NCBI GenBank assembly: GCA_965263105.1
Contig: CBDHGL010000006.1
Span: 310,001 to 374,000 of the forward strand
DNA: 64,000 nt
Source of the DNA: JBCCTX01 sp965263105
GTDB lineage: Bacteria > Bacteroidota > Bacteroidia > J057
Direction of reading: 5' to 3'
In this document: piece by piece, positions 27,965 to 37,746 of the stretch
Position numbering within the stretch: the stretch's first letter is position 1
Layout: every line of letters starts with the position of its first letter
The notes under the pieces: model-generated
Seen by the model: only the letters and a program-made list of their open reading frames with translations
The model's database searches: none
What the model was told of the DNA's origin: nothing
Program-made: the position numbers and the translations under genes

Positions 27965-30112
27965 CTAATTCAATTTTTTCTGGGCAATTTCTATATCTTT
28001 TCGAACCTGGGGGAGAAACATTTTCCAGGAAAACTTAGTGGTTTTTATGTGTAAAAGGGATACTTCCTGGTATTGGGCGGAAGTAACTTCAATGATATTT
28101 TCCCAATGTCCTACAGCTTCTTGGAGCTGCTTTATAGAACGCTGTTGCAAGTCTGGATTCTGGGTTTTACGTGCCTTATCCAGGTAGACGCCTCCTCTCA
28201 ATTTAGCGGCAAAGTACTTACTCAAATGTGCCCATGTCTTAATGTCGTTCAATTCGATTTGAAAATTGGCTTTATTCTTAGAAGCCCTATCTGTTATTTC
28301 TTGGCAAATAGTTAAAATCCTGTTCCCATTGCCCTCCATTTCGTCGGCCAATTCGAGTGGTGTGATTTCCTCATCCTGGATAGCCTCATTCTGAAGGGTC
28401 CGATTGACAAATTCGTCAATCGTCAGGTACCGGGCATCCAAGGTAGGATGGGTAATCATCTCCTCCACATTGATGAAGGCCTTGGTAGCTTCTTTGTAGG
28501 TGCGATACAGCTGTTTGCCATTGAGGAAGCCCTCGCAATACAAGGTAAAGTCCCAGGTACCCTGGTAAAAAGAGGCCAAGGCCAGGGGCATGCGACTACC
28601 CAATTGTAGGGCCTCAAACATTTTGGCTCCTACCCCTTCTCCATACCTAGATTCAACCTGCTGAATAAAAAAATCATCGGGGAGATCAGGATTGTACAAA
28701 AGCCTGCCCCACATTTGGTAAAATTCCCACTGCTTCTCAAAGGCGTATTTCCAGTCATAGGCCAGTCCTGACTTCATCCTAAATTCTTTCGCAGGAATGT
28801 AGGTTTCGGAACCCACGAAGTAGCCTGCCACAAAATCCTGTCCATTGACTTCCATATGCTTTCTGATGAAATCTGTGTTTCCCCAGTTCAGCATGATAAA
28901 GTCCTCATTGCGCATCATCCAGGCCATTTGATAGGTAGTCGGCTTGGGGTTCCAGTACTGGTCTTTAATGCGCCCTCCATGGGTGATAGAGAGATGGGGA
29001 GAGGAATGGGCATGCGACCAGTTGAACTTAAACTCCATGATGATGGGCTCATCAAACTCCGTATAGGACTCTACATATTCCCGAGCTACTTCTGGATCAA
29101 TGGAAAAGGGTGCCCTATGAATGAATTTCGCTTTCCTGTCTGCCCGTAGGATCCCCTCCACAAAGGTGTTTTTCACCCATTCCATGGCGTCTTCTATGGG
29201 CATTTTCATACGTTCCCCAATACTCACCCCCACCCCTGTCAGGTTGGGGTATTCATTGATGACCTGGGTAATACATTCCCGCATGTAGTCCACAATGATT
29301 TGAGAGGTATCTGCATGCGTGAAGCCATAATGCCACTCCAGGTCATCCTTGTAATTGGCCACATTATGAGCCTCGGTCATTTGGGGAGAGGTAACGATAT
29401 TCCAATTGACTATGTAGGTTTCAATCCCCCTTTCCTTGGCCATACGGAAAAGGGTTTTCCAAAATTGCCGCCAGTCGGCAAATTCCTGCCCGGTAAACTG
29501 GGTGGCTTCGGGGAAGGCCTTGGGCTGGATCATAAAGGTATAGGGATGCAAATTCCAAAGGGTAAGGGCATTGAAGCGGTTATCCGCCATCATGTCCAGA
29601 AAATCCACCCAAAAGGTGGTATCCTTGACTGTTTCCATGTGCAGCTGCAAGGACTCCCCTAAGCGATAGGAGGACCAAGGCAAGTTGAACTTAATCGCCC
29701 GAAAAGGGAAGCGAGCTCGTTCGGTTTTTTCCTTTACTCGCCCAAGGCTATAGCCCATTTCAAGCTGATCTCTCAGATCCAGTATCCCATACATGAGTCC
29801 GCGCTCATCTCCCCCAATTATATATACCGTTTTCTCCTGTTTGAGTATTTGAAACGCCTCTGGGCCGAGACTTTCTATTGGGAGCTTTAAGCCTCTCAGC
29901 TTTGCTGTCTCCAGTTCTACATTTATGAGGTCCATGCCCCATTTTCCCTCTCCTATTATTTCAGGATCCAGTTTGTCAAGTGTCTTCAAGAGTTTGGCCA
30001 CGGCGATTTCTGTCACCTTACTTTCGGCGGAATAATTGATATCCAGGTTTACTCCCCAAAGCAAGTTTAAGGAAAGCGAAAATAGGAGGGTTGCACCATA
30101 AAAAAGTTTCAT
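27965..30112 (-). CDS. Glucuronidase/GH20-like glycoside hydrolase, copy 1
   Basis: A 715-residue exported protein (signal peptide ~1-20). Residues ~25-125 resemble the N-terminal domain of GH67 and GH20 enzymes (VYIIGGDERGLMYGILDLRDQL). A TIM-barrel-like region follows (~135-480; FRAIKFNLPW, NALTLWNLHPYTF, WNIVTSP) and a helical C-terminal part ends the protein. Conserved acids shared with the next gene are Glu300 (SIGERM) and Glu360 (IMEFKFNW). Most likely an exo-acting alpha-glycosidase on a uronic acid or related sugar; family and substrate are not certain. Its start overlaps the stop of copy 2 by 4 bases, so the two are translationally coupled. Confidence 0.65.
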   Translation of the reverse strand: MKLFYGATLLFSLSLNLLWGVNLDINYSAESKVTEIAVAKLLKTLDKLDPEIIGEGKWGMDLINVELETAKLRGLKLPIESLGPEAFQILKQEKTVYIIGGDERGLMYGILDLRDQLEMGYSLGRVKEKTERARFPFRAIKFNLPWSSYRLGESLQLHMETVKDTTFWVDFLDMMADNRFNALTLWNLHPYTFMIQPKAFPEATQFTGQEFADWRQFWKTLFRMAKERGIETYIVNWNIVTSPQMTEAHNVANYKDDLEWHYGFTHADTSQIIVDYMRECITQVINEYPNLTGVGVSIGERMKMPIEDAMEWVKNTFVEGILRADRKAKFIHRAPFSIDPEVAREYVESYTEFDEPIIMEFKFNWSHAHSSPHLSITHGGRIKDQYWNPKPTTYQMAWMMRNEDFIMLNWGNTDFIRKHMEVNGQDFVAGYFVGSETYIPAKEFRMKSGLAYDWKYAFEKQWEFYQMWGRLLYNPDLPDDFFIQQVESRYGEGVGAKMFEALQLGSRMPLALASFYQGTWDFTLYCEGFLNGKQLYRTYKEATKAFINVEEMITHPTLDARYLTIDEFVNRTLQNEAIQDEEITPLELADEMEGNGNRILTICQEITDRASKNKANFQIELNDIKTWAHLSKYFAAKLRGGVYLDKARKTQNPDLQQRSIKQLQEAVGHWENIIEVTSAQYQEVSLLHIKTTKFSWKMFLPQVRKDIEIAQKKLN

Positions 30113-32265
30113 ATTCCTTTGAAATTTTGGGCCAGTCTGATATCGTTTTTAACATATTCCCTAATTTCTGTCCAGTCCAGCATCTTGGTTCGGGCTAGCA
30201 TCTGCGGATGGTAGTTTTTCTCAGAAATGCTTCGGTATTGATCCCAAAATTCCTCTGCTTTTTTAAGCTGTAAAATCGCAGCATCCTTACGGTTCTTCTG
30301 CTTGCTTTCTGAGAAAAAGGCCAATTCAACAGCCGCCTCTATTTTTCGGGCATAGTACTGTCCCAGGTAGGCCATACCGCTTATGTCATCTAGCAAGGCT
30401 TGAAGCTCTGGTCCATGGTCTTCAGATCGCAGTTTTTCTACTCCCTCAAGAGAGGATTGGGCATATGCATCCAGCTTAGCCACTACTTGCAGGGGAGTCA
30501 TCTGACTAATTTCCTTCCCCGCCTGGGAGGCTTTCGCAAAAGCAACAGGATTCAATATACTATCTTCTGAATAAGTAGGATTACGCACAAATTGTAGGAT
30601 ATCGTGGAAGTGCATCCGCTCGTCTATACATCCTTCTACAGACCACATGTAGTCCCAGTCTCGCCAGTGAAAAACATTTACCTGAGGAATGATTTTAGAG
30701 GCAGCCTGCCAGGTAGTATATAATTGCTTTGAATCAATTCCGGGAAAGTGAGCGTCAATCTTTTTGATAAAAAAGGGCTCATCTAGCTTATTGTCATAAC
30801 CCAATCTGCCCCATAGCATGAAGTTGTACCAGTGTTTCTTGATCTCCAGTTGGCCAGATAGTTCTGGATTTTTACTAATAAATTCCTTTCCCCACACATA
30901 GCCATCGGAGCCCATGTAATACCCCGCTGTATGCTCTCTTTGAAAATGCCCAATAAAGGCCCGGACATACTCCGGATCTCCCCAACGATGGACAAAGATG
31001 TCGTCATTGCGCAAATTCCACCAAGACTTCAATCCGTACTTCTTCATGGATTCGATGTGCGAATCTGCAAAGTGGAGGTAGGGAGAGGAATATAGCCTTG
31101 CTTTGGCGTACTTGAAACTCGCTTCAAAGGGTCCGGGATATTCTTTCCAATAAGCCATGATCTTATCCATGTCCGTATTCCACACCCTATGAATGAATTT
31201 GATTTCACGATTGGGATCTTCTTTCTGAGCATCCATCATCCCCTTGCCGTAGGCTTCCCAAATCCATTGCTCGCGGGTATAGCCCCCAGCCTCATCCAGC
31301 ATGTGTTCCCCGGCTGTAACCCCAATCCCTTTTACCTGAGGATAGGTCAGTAGGAAGGTTTTTACCGATTCCCGATAGTAATCGACATTAATTGGGTTAT
31401 TCATTTGGTTGGTGATCCCATGCTTCCCAGGCTCTTCCTCCCAAAGGGGTTGCTTATAGGTCCTGTAGAAGGGAGGTACGGGTTTCGCTGCTCCATTGGC
31501 GCATAGGTTCCAGGTGATAAAATAGATATCGATGCCCCGATCCGCAGCATGGTTCATCACTTTTTGCCAAAAGGCAATTTTTTCCTCTATGGTCATTCTT
31601 TTGACCACCTTGAGGTTCTCAACCACATTGCTGGAGACCATTTGAGGCTCAGCCCATTCATTTTCTTTGCCTATGGGCTTAAGTGTTGTAAGCATTATGT
31701 CATTTAGGGCTACCTCTGGGAAATTGGGCAACTTCACCATGGAAGGAAAGGGATGAGGATTCCACAAGCTGAGGGTATTGTACCTGTGTATGGCCATTTC
31801 ATCCAAGAACTCCTCCCAGAAATCCCAGTCCCACATGTGGACATAGTTTTTTTGCGCGGCGTCTCCGGTATCATCATAACTCGGTGTGCGGGCATCCAGG
31901 GGAATATTGAATTTAATTCCTCTGTTTTGTAGATAGGGTTCCCCTTTCGTCTCTTCAACTTTCCCATTTAGGGTAAGTTGTTCTGCCACTTCCAAGCCCC
32001 CATACATCAGGCCTTTGGCATCTCCGCCCCTAATTTCAATTGCCTTGTCTCCCACTTTTATTTGGTAGGCTTCGCTTGGGAGGTGGAGGGAGTCTAAGCG
32101 AAAGGATATCTCGGGGCTTTTATCTGGATCATGTGTGGCTAGGGATTCTTCAATTCGCTCTAGGGCAAATTGAACTTGGGGTAGGTGAAGATAATCCTCC
32201 CCTGGTTGTTGACAGCCAGATGGCAAAAAATAAATCAGAATTGCCAGCAAGGGTATATATTTCAT
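30109..32265 (-). CDS. Glucuronidase/GH20-like glycoside hydrolase, copy 2 (lipoprotein)
   Basis: A 718-residue paralogue of the preceding entry, started at the ATG at 32265 because it gives a proper lipoprotein signal (lipobox Cys18 in LPSGCQQ); an upstream TTG is less likely. The N-terminal domain carries IEIRGGDAKGLMYGGLEVAE, and the barrel carries NTLSLWNPHPF, YFITWNLCANG and the shared acids Glu320 (TAGEHM) and Glu381 (PFEASFKY). It is anchored to a membrane, whereas copy 1 looks soluble. Overlap with copy 1 is ATGA. The pair may cleave two related linkages or act in sequence; substrate unknown. Confidence 0.65.
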   Translation of the reverse strand: MKYIPLLAILIYFLPSGCQQPGEDYLHLPQVQFALERIEESLATHDPDKSPEISFRLDSLHLPSEAYQIKVGDKAIEIRGGDAKGLMYGGLEVAEQLTLNGKVEETKGEPYLQNRGIKFNIPLDARTPSYDDTGDAAQKNYVHMWDWDFWEEFLDEMAIHRYNTLSLWNPHPFPSMVKLPNFPEVALNDIMLTTLKPIGKENEWAEPQMVSSNVVENLKVVKRMTIEEKIAFWQKVMNHAADRGIDIYFITWNLCANGAAKPVPPFYRTYKQPLWEEEPGKHGITNQMNNPINVDYYRESVKTFLLTYPQVKGIGVTAGEHMLDEAGGYTREQWIWEAYGKGMMDAQKEDPNREIKFIHRVWNTDMDKIMAYWKEYPGPFEASFKYAKARLYSSPYLHFADSHIESMKKYGLKSWWNLRNDDIFVHRWGDPEYVRAFIGHFQREHTAGYYMGSDGYVWGKEFISKNPELSGQLEIKKHWYNFMLWGRLGYDNKLDEPFFIKKIDAHFPGIDSKQLYTTWQAASKIIPQVNVFHWRDWDYMWSVEGCIDERMHFHDILQFVRNPTYSEDSILNPVAFAKASQAGKEISQMTPLQVVAKLDAYAQSSLEGVEKLRSEDHGPELQALLDDISGMAYLGQYYARKIEAAVELAFFSESKQKNRKDAAILQLKKAEEFWDQYRSISEKNYHPQMLARTKMLDWTEIREYVKNDIRLAQNFKGI

Positions 32266-32314
32266 TTTGGTGAGTTTGGGTTTCAACTATACATTGGAGA
32301 ATCAGGTGATTTTT

Positions 32315-35300
32315 CTATCTTTTGGTAATACTTGCATCTGAATTCATGATCACACTTGCTACGATGGTATTAGCAGCTATCATATTGGGATCCAGGGATT
32401 CATCAATTTCATAGGCCCCTACTTCCAGTATTCCTCTGGCTTTCTTGTGGTTTCTTGAAAAAATAGCATACTCTGACGATTGCAACTCCATTAGGACTTC
32501 CAATTCTTCGAGACTCACTTGTGTCCCTGTTATTTTCCGATAGGCTCTGGCAATACTTTCCCGGTTAGCGCCCTCTTTCGTTATGTATTCCCCGATAACT
32601 TTGGAGGCTTCTACATAGGTGGGGTCGTTTAGTAAGACTAATGCTTGTAAAGGCGTATTGGTCTTCTGTCTTCTCACGGTACATACATTCCGATCTGGTT
32701 GGTCAAAAGTAGATAAGGTAGGGTTGGGAACCGTGCGTTTCCAAAGGGTATACATACTTCTTCGGTATAACTTTTCCCCTTGGTCTTGCACATAGGTATT
32801 AGAATTCATTCTCCACAAACCCTTAGGTTGATACGGTTTTACGCTTTCCCCTCCAATGGTTGGATTTAACAATCCACTTGCGGCAAGGGCATTATCGCGC
32901 ATCATTTCGCTACTCAGCCTAAGTTTAGGACCTCTGGCCAACAAAATATTTTCTGGATCCTTCTCCCGCAGTTCTTTAGAGGTGAGGGAGCTTTGCCTGT
33001 AAGTAGCGGACATAACGATCAGCTTTTGTAAGGCCTTCACATCCCAACCGGAATTTACAAATTCTATTGCCAGCCAATCTAGCAAATCCGGATGGCTAGG
33101 GAGCTCCCCCTGGTTACCGAAATCCTCGGTAGTTCCCACGATCCCTCTACCAAAATAATTTTGCCAATACCTGTTGACAGCCACCCGTGCTGTAAGGGGA
33201 TGATCGGGACTTGTCAACCAACGGGCCAATCCCAACCGGTTTTGGGGTAGGCTATCTTGCCATTGGAGAATATGGCCTGGAATATTGGGGAATACCTCTT
33301 CCGTATATGCATCGTAGAGGCCACGATCTAGCACATAGGTCTTTCTAGGCTGGGCCATTTCCTTCATCACCATGATCTCTTTTATATGCTCTGTGCTATC
33401 AAAGAGAGTTCCCCTCGCTTCTATCAAGGCGTCAAACTTCTTTTGATAAGGAGTAGATTGGGTGGCCAAATAGAATTTTTTCAATGAGGATCTTTCCTCT
33501 TCTGTGAGTAAGTCTGGCCCTTTGGAATTGAGGGATTTGAGGGTTTCGGGATCCGCTATTTGTAACAGCTCAATTTCCGTTAATTCCCTATTGTAAACAA
33601 CGAGTTCATCGACTCTAGCCCCTTTAACTCCTACTCCTCTCCAGCGCGCACCGATTTGTAGTCCGGGCTCTATGGGTTCGGGATAGATCACGTCTTCGTA
33701 GTCAAAGAAAATAATGTCCTTATAGAGGTTATCTGTTATGACTTCCGTATTCATCTCCCTTCCATTGAGGTACAATTTCACCCCAGAAGCCCTGCTAGAA
33801 CCCGCATAGGTAAGCATCAGGTGCAGCCATTCATTTTTGGGGATATCCTCAAGGGTTCGCTCAAAAATGGCATTATCTGGAGCGGTATGAGACAGCATGA
33901 GTTCCAATTTGTTTTCCCTCAGGTAGAGATGATAGCCTCGGTAGGCATGAAGCCCGGTGCCTACTCCCTTGTGGAAAATTACCCCTTCCGACAACTCCTC
34001 AGGTATATGTATCCAAAGTCCGATGCTAAAGGGATCTTTTCTCTGAAAGATCCCTACTTTGTCCAAATCCAACCACGCATCTCCATCCATCAACAGTCCC
34101 TGACCGCTATGCCCTTGGATAAAAGTAGGCTTTTCCCCTTTTGAGCGCATGCGATCCATTTTGCCCACCAGTTGGGGCTGAAGCCTATTTCTTAAGTTCC
34201 TATCCAACGGATAATGGGCAATTAATCCACGGCGAGGAAGACGGGGATTTATCCCTTGGTAAGCCCTGGAAGTTATCCAGTCAGTTGCAACAGCTTCTTC
34301 CTCCTTTTCGATGGAGCTTAATTGATTCTGCTTTTCCTTAAACAAGGTTTCCAGGTAGGAAATGATAGAATCCTGCTTTTCATTTGGGAGCAAGAGGGTG
34401 GGTACAGGGGTGGAGGATTCACGAGGGATCAGACCGGCTTCATTGATGTTGTTAAAGAAGCTGTAGAGTTCATAAAAATTCTTTTGTGAAATGGGGTCAT
34501 ATTTGTGGTCGTGACACCTGGCACAGCCTATTGTCAGTCCCATAAATGCAGTCCCTAACACAGAGGTCCTATCCACTACATATTCTACTCGGTATTCTTC
34601 ATCGATGATGCCATCTTCCAGGTTTTGGGGATGTAATCTATTGAAGGTAGTGGCCAGGATTTGTTCCTTAGAAGGCTTGGGCATCAAATCGCCAGCCAAT
34701 TGCCATTGAATGAACTCGTCGTATCTCCTATTTTGGTTGAAGGATTCAATGACCCAGTCCCTCCAGGGACTTACATCTCTATAATAGTCCACTGTATAGC
34801 CATGGGTATCCGAATACCTTGCTAAGTCCAGCCAGTCAACCGCCATTTTTTCCCCATAGTGGGGAGAGGCCAACAGCCTATCCACTTGTTTTTCGAAGGC
34901 ATTGGGAGAGGTATCTTCTAAGAAGCCCTTCATTTCCTCTTCGGTGGGGGGGAGTCCGGTAAGGTCAAAAGACAACCTTCTCAGGAGTAGTTCTTTTGAG
35001 GCCTCAGGAGAGGGGCTCATATTTTCTTCTTCCAATCTTTGGGCAATAAAACGGTCAATGGGATTTCGAGCCCATTCCGTATTCGGCTCTTTAGGAGGTT
35101 CTTTACTTATCGGTTTTTGAAAGGCCCAATGGGGTTGGTATTTGGCCCCGTCTTTTATCCATTTGATGAGGATGGCCTTTTCTTTTGCGGTAAGACTCAA
35201 ATTAGATGCTGGATCAGGCATCATATACTCCGGATCTGCGGAAATAATCCGGTGGTACACTTCACTTCTTTGGAGGCTGCCCGGGCGTATGGCAAACTTA

Positions 35301-35557
35301 CCCGGAGAGTCTGACAACTCCCCAAAGGCCCCATCAGGGTCATCCAGGCGTAAGCCCGCTTTTTGCTTGGCCTTATCGGGACCATGACATGAAAAGCACT
35401 TATCGGAAAGGATGGGTTTCACTTCCTTGTTGAAGTCTAACTCAGCAGATAGGGTCTGGTATTCCTTGGCTATAGGCTCAGGCAAATCTGGACCGCATCC
35501 CACAAGAAGGGTGGCAGCTATTATCCCTGTGATGAGGTATGTTGTACTATTCCACAT
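32315..35557 (-). CDS. Planctomycete-type cytochrome protein with DUF1549, LamG-like and DUF1553 domains
   Basis: A 1080-residue lipoprotein (lipobox Cys21 in LLVGCGPD). Domain order: PSCyt1 cytochrome c with haem motif CFSCHG (C54-H58) and a distal Met region (EYMMPDPAS), DUF1549/PSCyt2 (~155-370; NPIDRFIAQRLEE; RLSFDLTGLPPT; GCARCHDHKYDP), a concanavalin/LamG-like domain (~440-640), and DUF1553/PSD1 (~770-1035; HPLTARVAVNRYWQNYFGRG; LLDWLAIEF). These proteins are common in Planctomycetes beside sulfatases, and their reaction is not established. It sits in PUL block 1, suggesting an oxidative or electron-transfer step on the glycan. Confidence 0.88.
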   Translation of the reverse strand: MWNSTTYLITGIIAATLLVGCGPDLPEPIAKEYQTLSAELDFNKEVKPILSDKCFSCHGPDKAKQKAGLRLDDPDGAFGELSDSPGKFAIRPGSLQRSEVYHRIISADPEYMMPDPASNLSLTAKEKAILIKWIKDGAKYQPHWAFQKPISKEPPKEPNTEWARNPIDRFIAQRLEEENMSPSPEASKELLLRRLSFDLTGLPPTEEEMKGFLEDTSPNAFEKQVDRLLASPHYGEKMAVDWLDLARYSDTHGYTVDYYRDVSPWRDWVIESFNQNRRYDEFIQWQLAGDLMPKPSKEQILATTFNRLHPQNLEDGIIDEEYRVEYVVDRTSVLGTAFMGLTIGCARCHDHKYDPISQKNFYELYSFFNNINEAGLIPRESSTPVPTLLLPNEKQDSIISYLETLFKEKQNQLSSIEKEEEAVATDWITSRAYQGINPRLPRRGLIAHYPLDRNLRNRLQPQLVGKMDRMRSKGEKPTFIQGHSGQGLLMDGDAWLDLDKVGIFQRKDPFSIGLWIHIPEELSEGVIFHKGVGTGLHAYRGYHLYLRENKLELMLSHTAPDNAIFERTLEDIPKNEWLHLMLTYAGSSRASGVKLYLNGREMNTEVITDNLYKDIIFFDYEDVIYPEPIEPGLQIGARWRGVGVKGARVDELVVYNRELTEIELLQIADPETLKSLNSKGPDLLTEEERSSLKKFYLATQSTPYQKKFDALIEARGTLFDSTEHIKEIMVMKEMAQPRKTYVLDRGLYDAYTEEVFPNIPGHILQWQDSLPQNRLGLARWLTSPDHPLTARVAVNRYWQNYFGRGIVGTTEDFGNQGELPSHPDLLDWLAIEFVNSGWDVKALQKLIVMSATYRQSSLTSKELREKDPENILLARGPKLRLSSEMMRDNALAASGLLNPTIGGESVKPYQPKGLWRMNSNTYVQDQGEKLYRRSMYTLWKRTVPNPTLSTFDQPDRNVCTVRRQKTNTPLQALVLLNDPTYVEASKVIGEYITKEGANRESIARAYRKITGTQVSLEELEVLMELQSSEYAIFSRNHKKARGILEVGAYEIDESLDPNMIAANTIVASVIMNSDASITKR

Positions 35558-35590
35558 AGGTTAACTTTTTTGTGGTGTTTTTTGAAATTT

Positions 35591-36418
35591 CTATCGTACC
35601 CGTAATAAATTCCTTTGGTCTCTTTGATAGGCCTCAGAATCCTGCATAGCCTCGCCTATATTCTTATCATCTGCCAAAAAATACCTTCCCCCAAGTGGGT
35701 CCGCTTTTCCACTGATTAAGGCTTCTATTAACACGATAGAATCCTGTATTTCCGACATCTTCCCGAATTTGAGAATTTGCGCTAGCTTGGGCATGTATTT
35801 TCTGGCTACTTCTGATTCCACTAGTAATTCCGTCCGCTTATTCCGAATGAAACCGGGGTTGAAGGCAAAGAGTTTGATGTTTAGTCCTTCTTGTTCCAAC
35901 TCCCCATTTACCGTTTCGGTGAATTTCACCAAGGCCGTTTTTGCTGCACCATATGCCGAACCAAAGGGTTTGGGTTCTTGTACGCCTCCCCCTCCCAAAT
36001 TGATAATATAACCATAGTTTCTCTCTTTCATGAGTTGTATAGCGGTACGCGTCCCTAAGAAGGCGGTATAGAGGTTTGTGGAAACTTCGGTCCACCAATG
36101 CTCGGGCTCCAGTTCCCAGGTGGGGCCAATGGCATTGTGGTTATTTACCCCCACATTGTTAATCCAGACATCTATATGACCTAATTCGGTGTGAATCCTA
36201 CTGCCAGCCGCTAGGACCATTTGCTCGACCATCATATCAGCTACTTGCCAAGAAGCGCTTCCCCCTGCTGATTGGATCCGTTTCACCAACTCTTCCAAAC
36301 GATCCCTGTTCCGCCCCAGGCAAATAACATGGTGCCCCTTTTGTGCCAGCCCTTTGGCCAGCATTCCTCCTACTCCTCCGCTTGCTCCGGTTATGACTAT
36401 ATTTTTCACTGAACTCAC
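35591..36418 (-). CDS. Short-chain dehydrogenase/reductase with an unusual active site
   Basis: A 275-residue SDR with nucleotide motif TGASGGVG (10-17), NNVG (87-90) and the catalytic pair Tyr156-Lys160 (YGAAK). The catalytic Ser normally 13 residues before the Tyr is Gly143 within INLGGGG, so either catalysis differs or the residue is supplied elsewhere. It starts with GTG, overlapping the stop of GH117 copy 2 by 4 bases, and precedes the cytochrome gene in PUL block 1. A role in oxidising or reducing a released sugar is plausible; no signal peptide, so cytoplasmic. Confidence 0.85.
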   Translation of the reverse strand: MSSVKNIVITGASGGVGGMLAKGLAQKGHHVICLGRNRDRLEELVKRIQSAGGSASWQVADMMVEQMVLAAGSRIHTELGHIDVWINNVGVNNHNAIGPTWELEPEHWWTEVSTNLYTAFLGTRTAIQLMKERNYGYIINLGGGGVQEPKPFGSAYGAAKTALVKFTETVNGELEQEGLNIKLFAFNPGFIRNKRTELLVESEVARKYMPKLAQILKFGKMSEIQDSIVLIEALISGKADPLGGRYFLADDKNIGEAMQDSEAYQRDQRNLLRVR

Positions 36419-37701
36419 TTTTCTTTATTCAGATCCTCCGTTTGTTGTTCAATCCGCTCCTTTTGTTTGGCACTTAGCCCGTGGGTGTAGTAAAATTCAG
36501 GACGATATTGATTGTAATGGCCCTTCATTTCGGGGTCATCAATATCCAAGCTTAAGTCGCAGTCAAAACGAGTGAGTATGGTATGATTGCGCTTCCAATC
36601 TCCTCCTGCATTGATAAAGTGCGATAGCCCCCAACTGATTCCTCTTCCATACTGAGTATCGGTGAACGCATCAGGGACAAAGGGCCCTGCAGCCACCGGC
36701 AATAATTCTGTAATGGAGGCAATTTCAAAATTCACCCAGTCCCGAGCATACTGAATCGTATGATGCTCTTGCCCATCGCGTTGCACGATAGCGGCAACTC
36801 CTTCTTTAAACGGAAACAAGGTAGTTTCATGTCCGGAATTGATAACCGGATTTAAGGGGTGCTTTACAAAGGGTCCCAAAGGATCTTCCGCAATGGCCAG
36901 GCCTTGCATGCGTATTTTGGAAGGTTTTAATTCGGGTCTTTTGTCGAAATCTCCCTTATAATAGATATAAATTTTACCGTCATGTACCAAGGGATAAGGG
37001 TCGTGAATAGAAAATTGGTCCCATGAGCCTTCTGGTCCATTGGGTAGTACAACCTTATTGGCGGATGTCCAGGGACCATCTGGAGAATCCGCATAAGAAA
37101 CTGCCACGGGGCAAAAGTCTCCCCGTAAGCCACTGGCTTCCATAAAGGCTTGATAATACAGATAGTATTTCCCCTTAAATTTCAGGATATCTGTGGTAGT
37201 TACGGATCGCCAACCCGGTTCGGGCTTTGGCGGGCGAGGAACAGCCACCCCTTGCTCTTCCCAGGTGAAACCGTCTTCTGAAGTGGCGTACCAGATATCG
37301 GCCAGGTCCCAGTCGCTGGAGGGAATAGTGTCATTGGCTTCTTTCGCTCGTGCCATCCCCACAGGCTTTACCGGGGTGTTTCTGTAGGTATACCAAACGT
37401 AGTATTTGCCATTCTCGAAGATTAGCTTGGAAGGGTCACGACGCGTAAGGGTCCCGTCTCCACCATTGTAATCGAAACCTTTGAGTTCAGTGTATTTGAA
37501 CTGAGAGTACAGTTCTGCTTGCTCGGGTCGTAGGGCCTCATAAGCTTCGTAGTTGCGCTTTACGGCTGCACTTAAGGGGCGATTGGGTTTCTCAGCAGGA
37601 ACCAAGAAGGGAAATTCTTCTGTTACGGTCAGTTCCCTGGCCTGTTGTTGTTGGCAAGCGATTAATGAGAGGCTTGCTACTAGTATAAAAATTATTCTCA
37701 T
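36415..37701 (-). CDS. GH117-family glycoside hydrolase, copy 2 (lipoprotein)
   Basis: Start chosen at the internal ATG at 37701 (428 residues) because it gives lipoprotein signal MRIIFILVASLSLIAC with Cys16; an ATG 15 bases upstream also exists. Same GH117 signatures as copy 1: TRRDPSK (Asp89), SSDWDLADIWYATS, WRSVTTTDILKF, SIHDPYPL (Asp234), SGHETTLFPF (His291, Glu292). By eye it is close to copy 1. It is followed by the SDR with a 4-base overlap and preceded by sulfatase B. Anhydro-galactosidase activity is the family precedent only. Confidence 0.83.
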   Translation of the reverse strand: MRIIFILVASLSLIACQQQQARELTVTEEFPFLVPAEKPNRPLSAAVKRNYEAYEALRPEQAELYSQFKYTELKGFDYNGGDGTLTRRDPSKLIFENGKYYVWYTYRNTPVKPVGMARAKEANDTIPSSDWDLADIWYATSEDGFTWEEQGVAVPRPPKPEPGWRSVTTTDILKFKGKYYLYYQAFMEASGLRGDFCPVAVSYADSPDGPWTSANKVVLPNGPEGSWDQFSIHDPYPLVHDGKIYIYYKGDFDKRPELKPSKIRMQGLAIAEDPLGPFVKHPLNPVINSGHETTLFPFKEGVAAIVQRDGQEHHTIQYARDWVNFEIASITELLPVAAGPFVPDAFTDTQYGRGISWGLSHFINAGGDWKRNHTILTRFDCDLSLDIDDPEMKGHYNQYRPEFYYTHGLSAKQKERIEQQTEDLNKEK

Positions 37702-37746
37702 TGTATGGATCTGCATTGTGTGTATAGATTTTGCTACTTCCAGATC

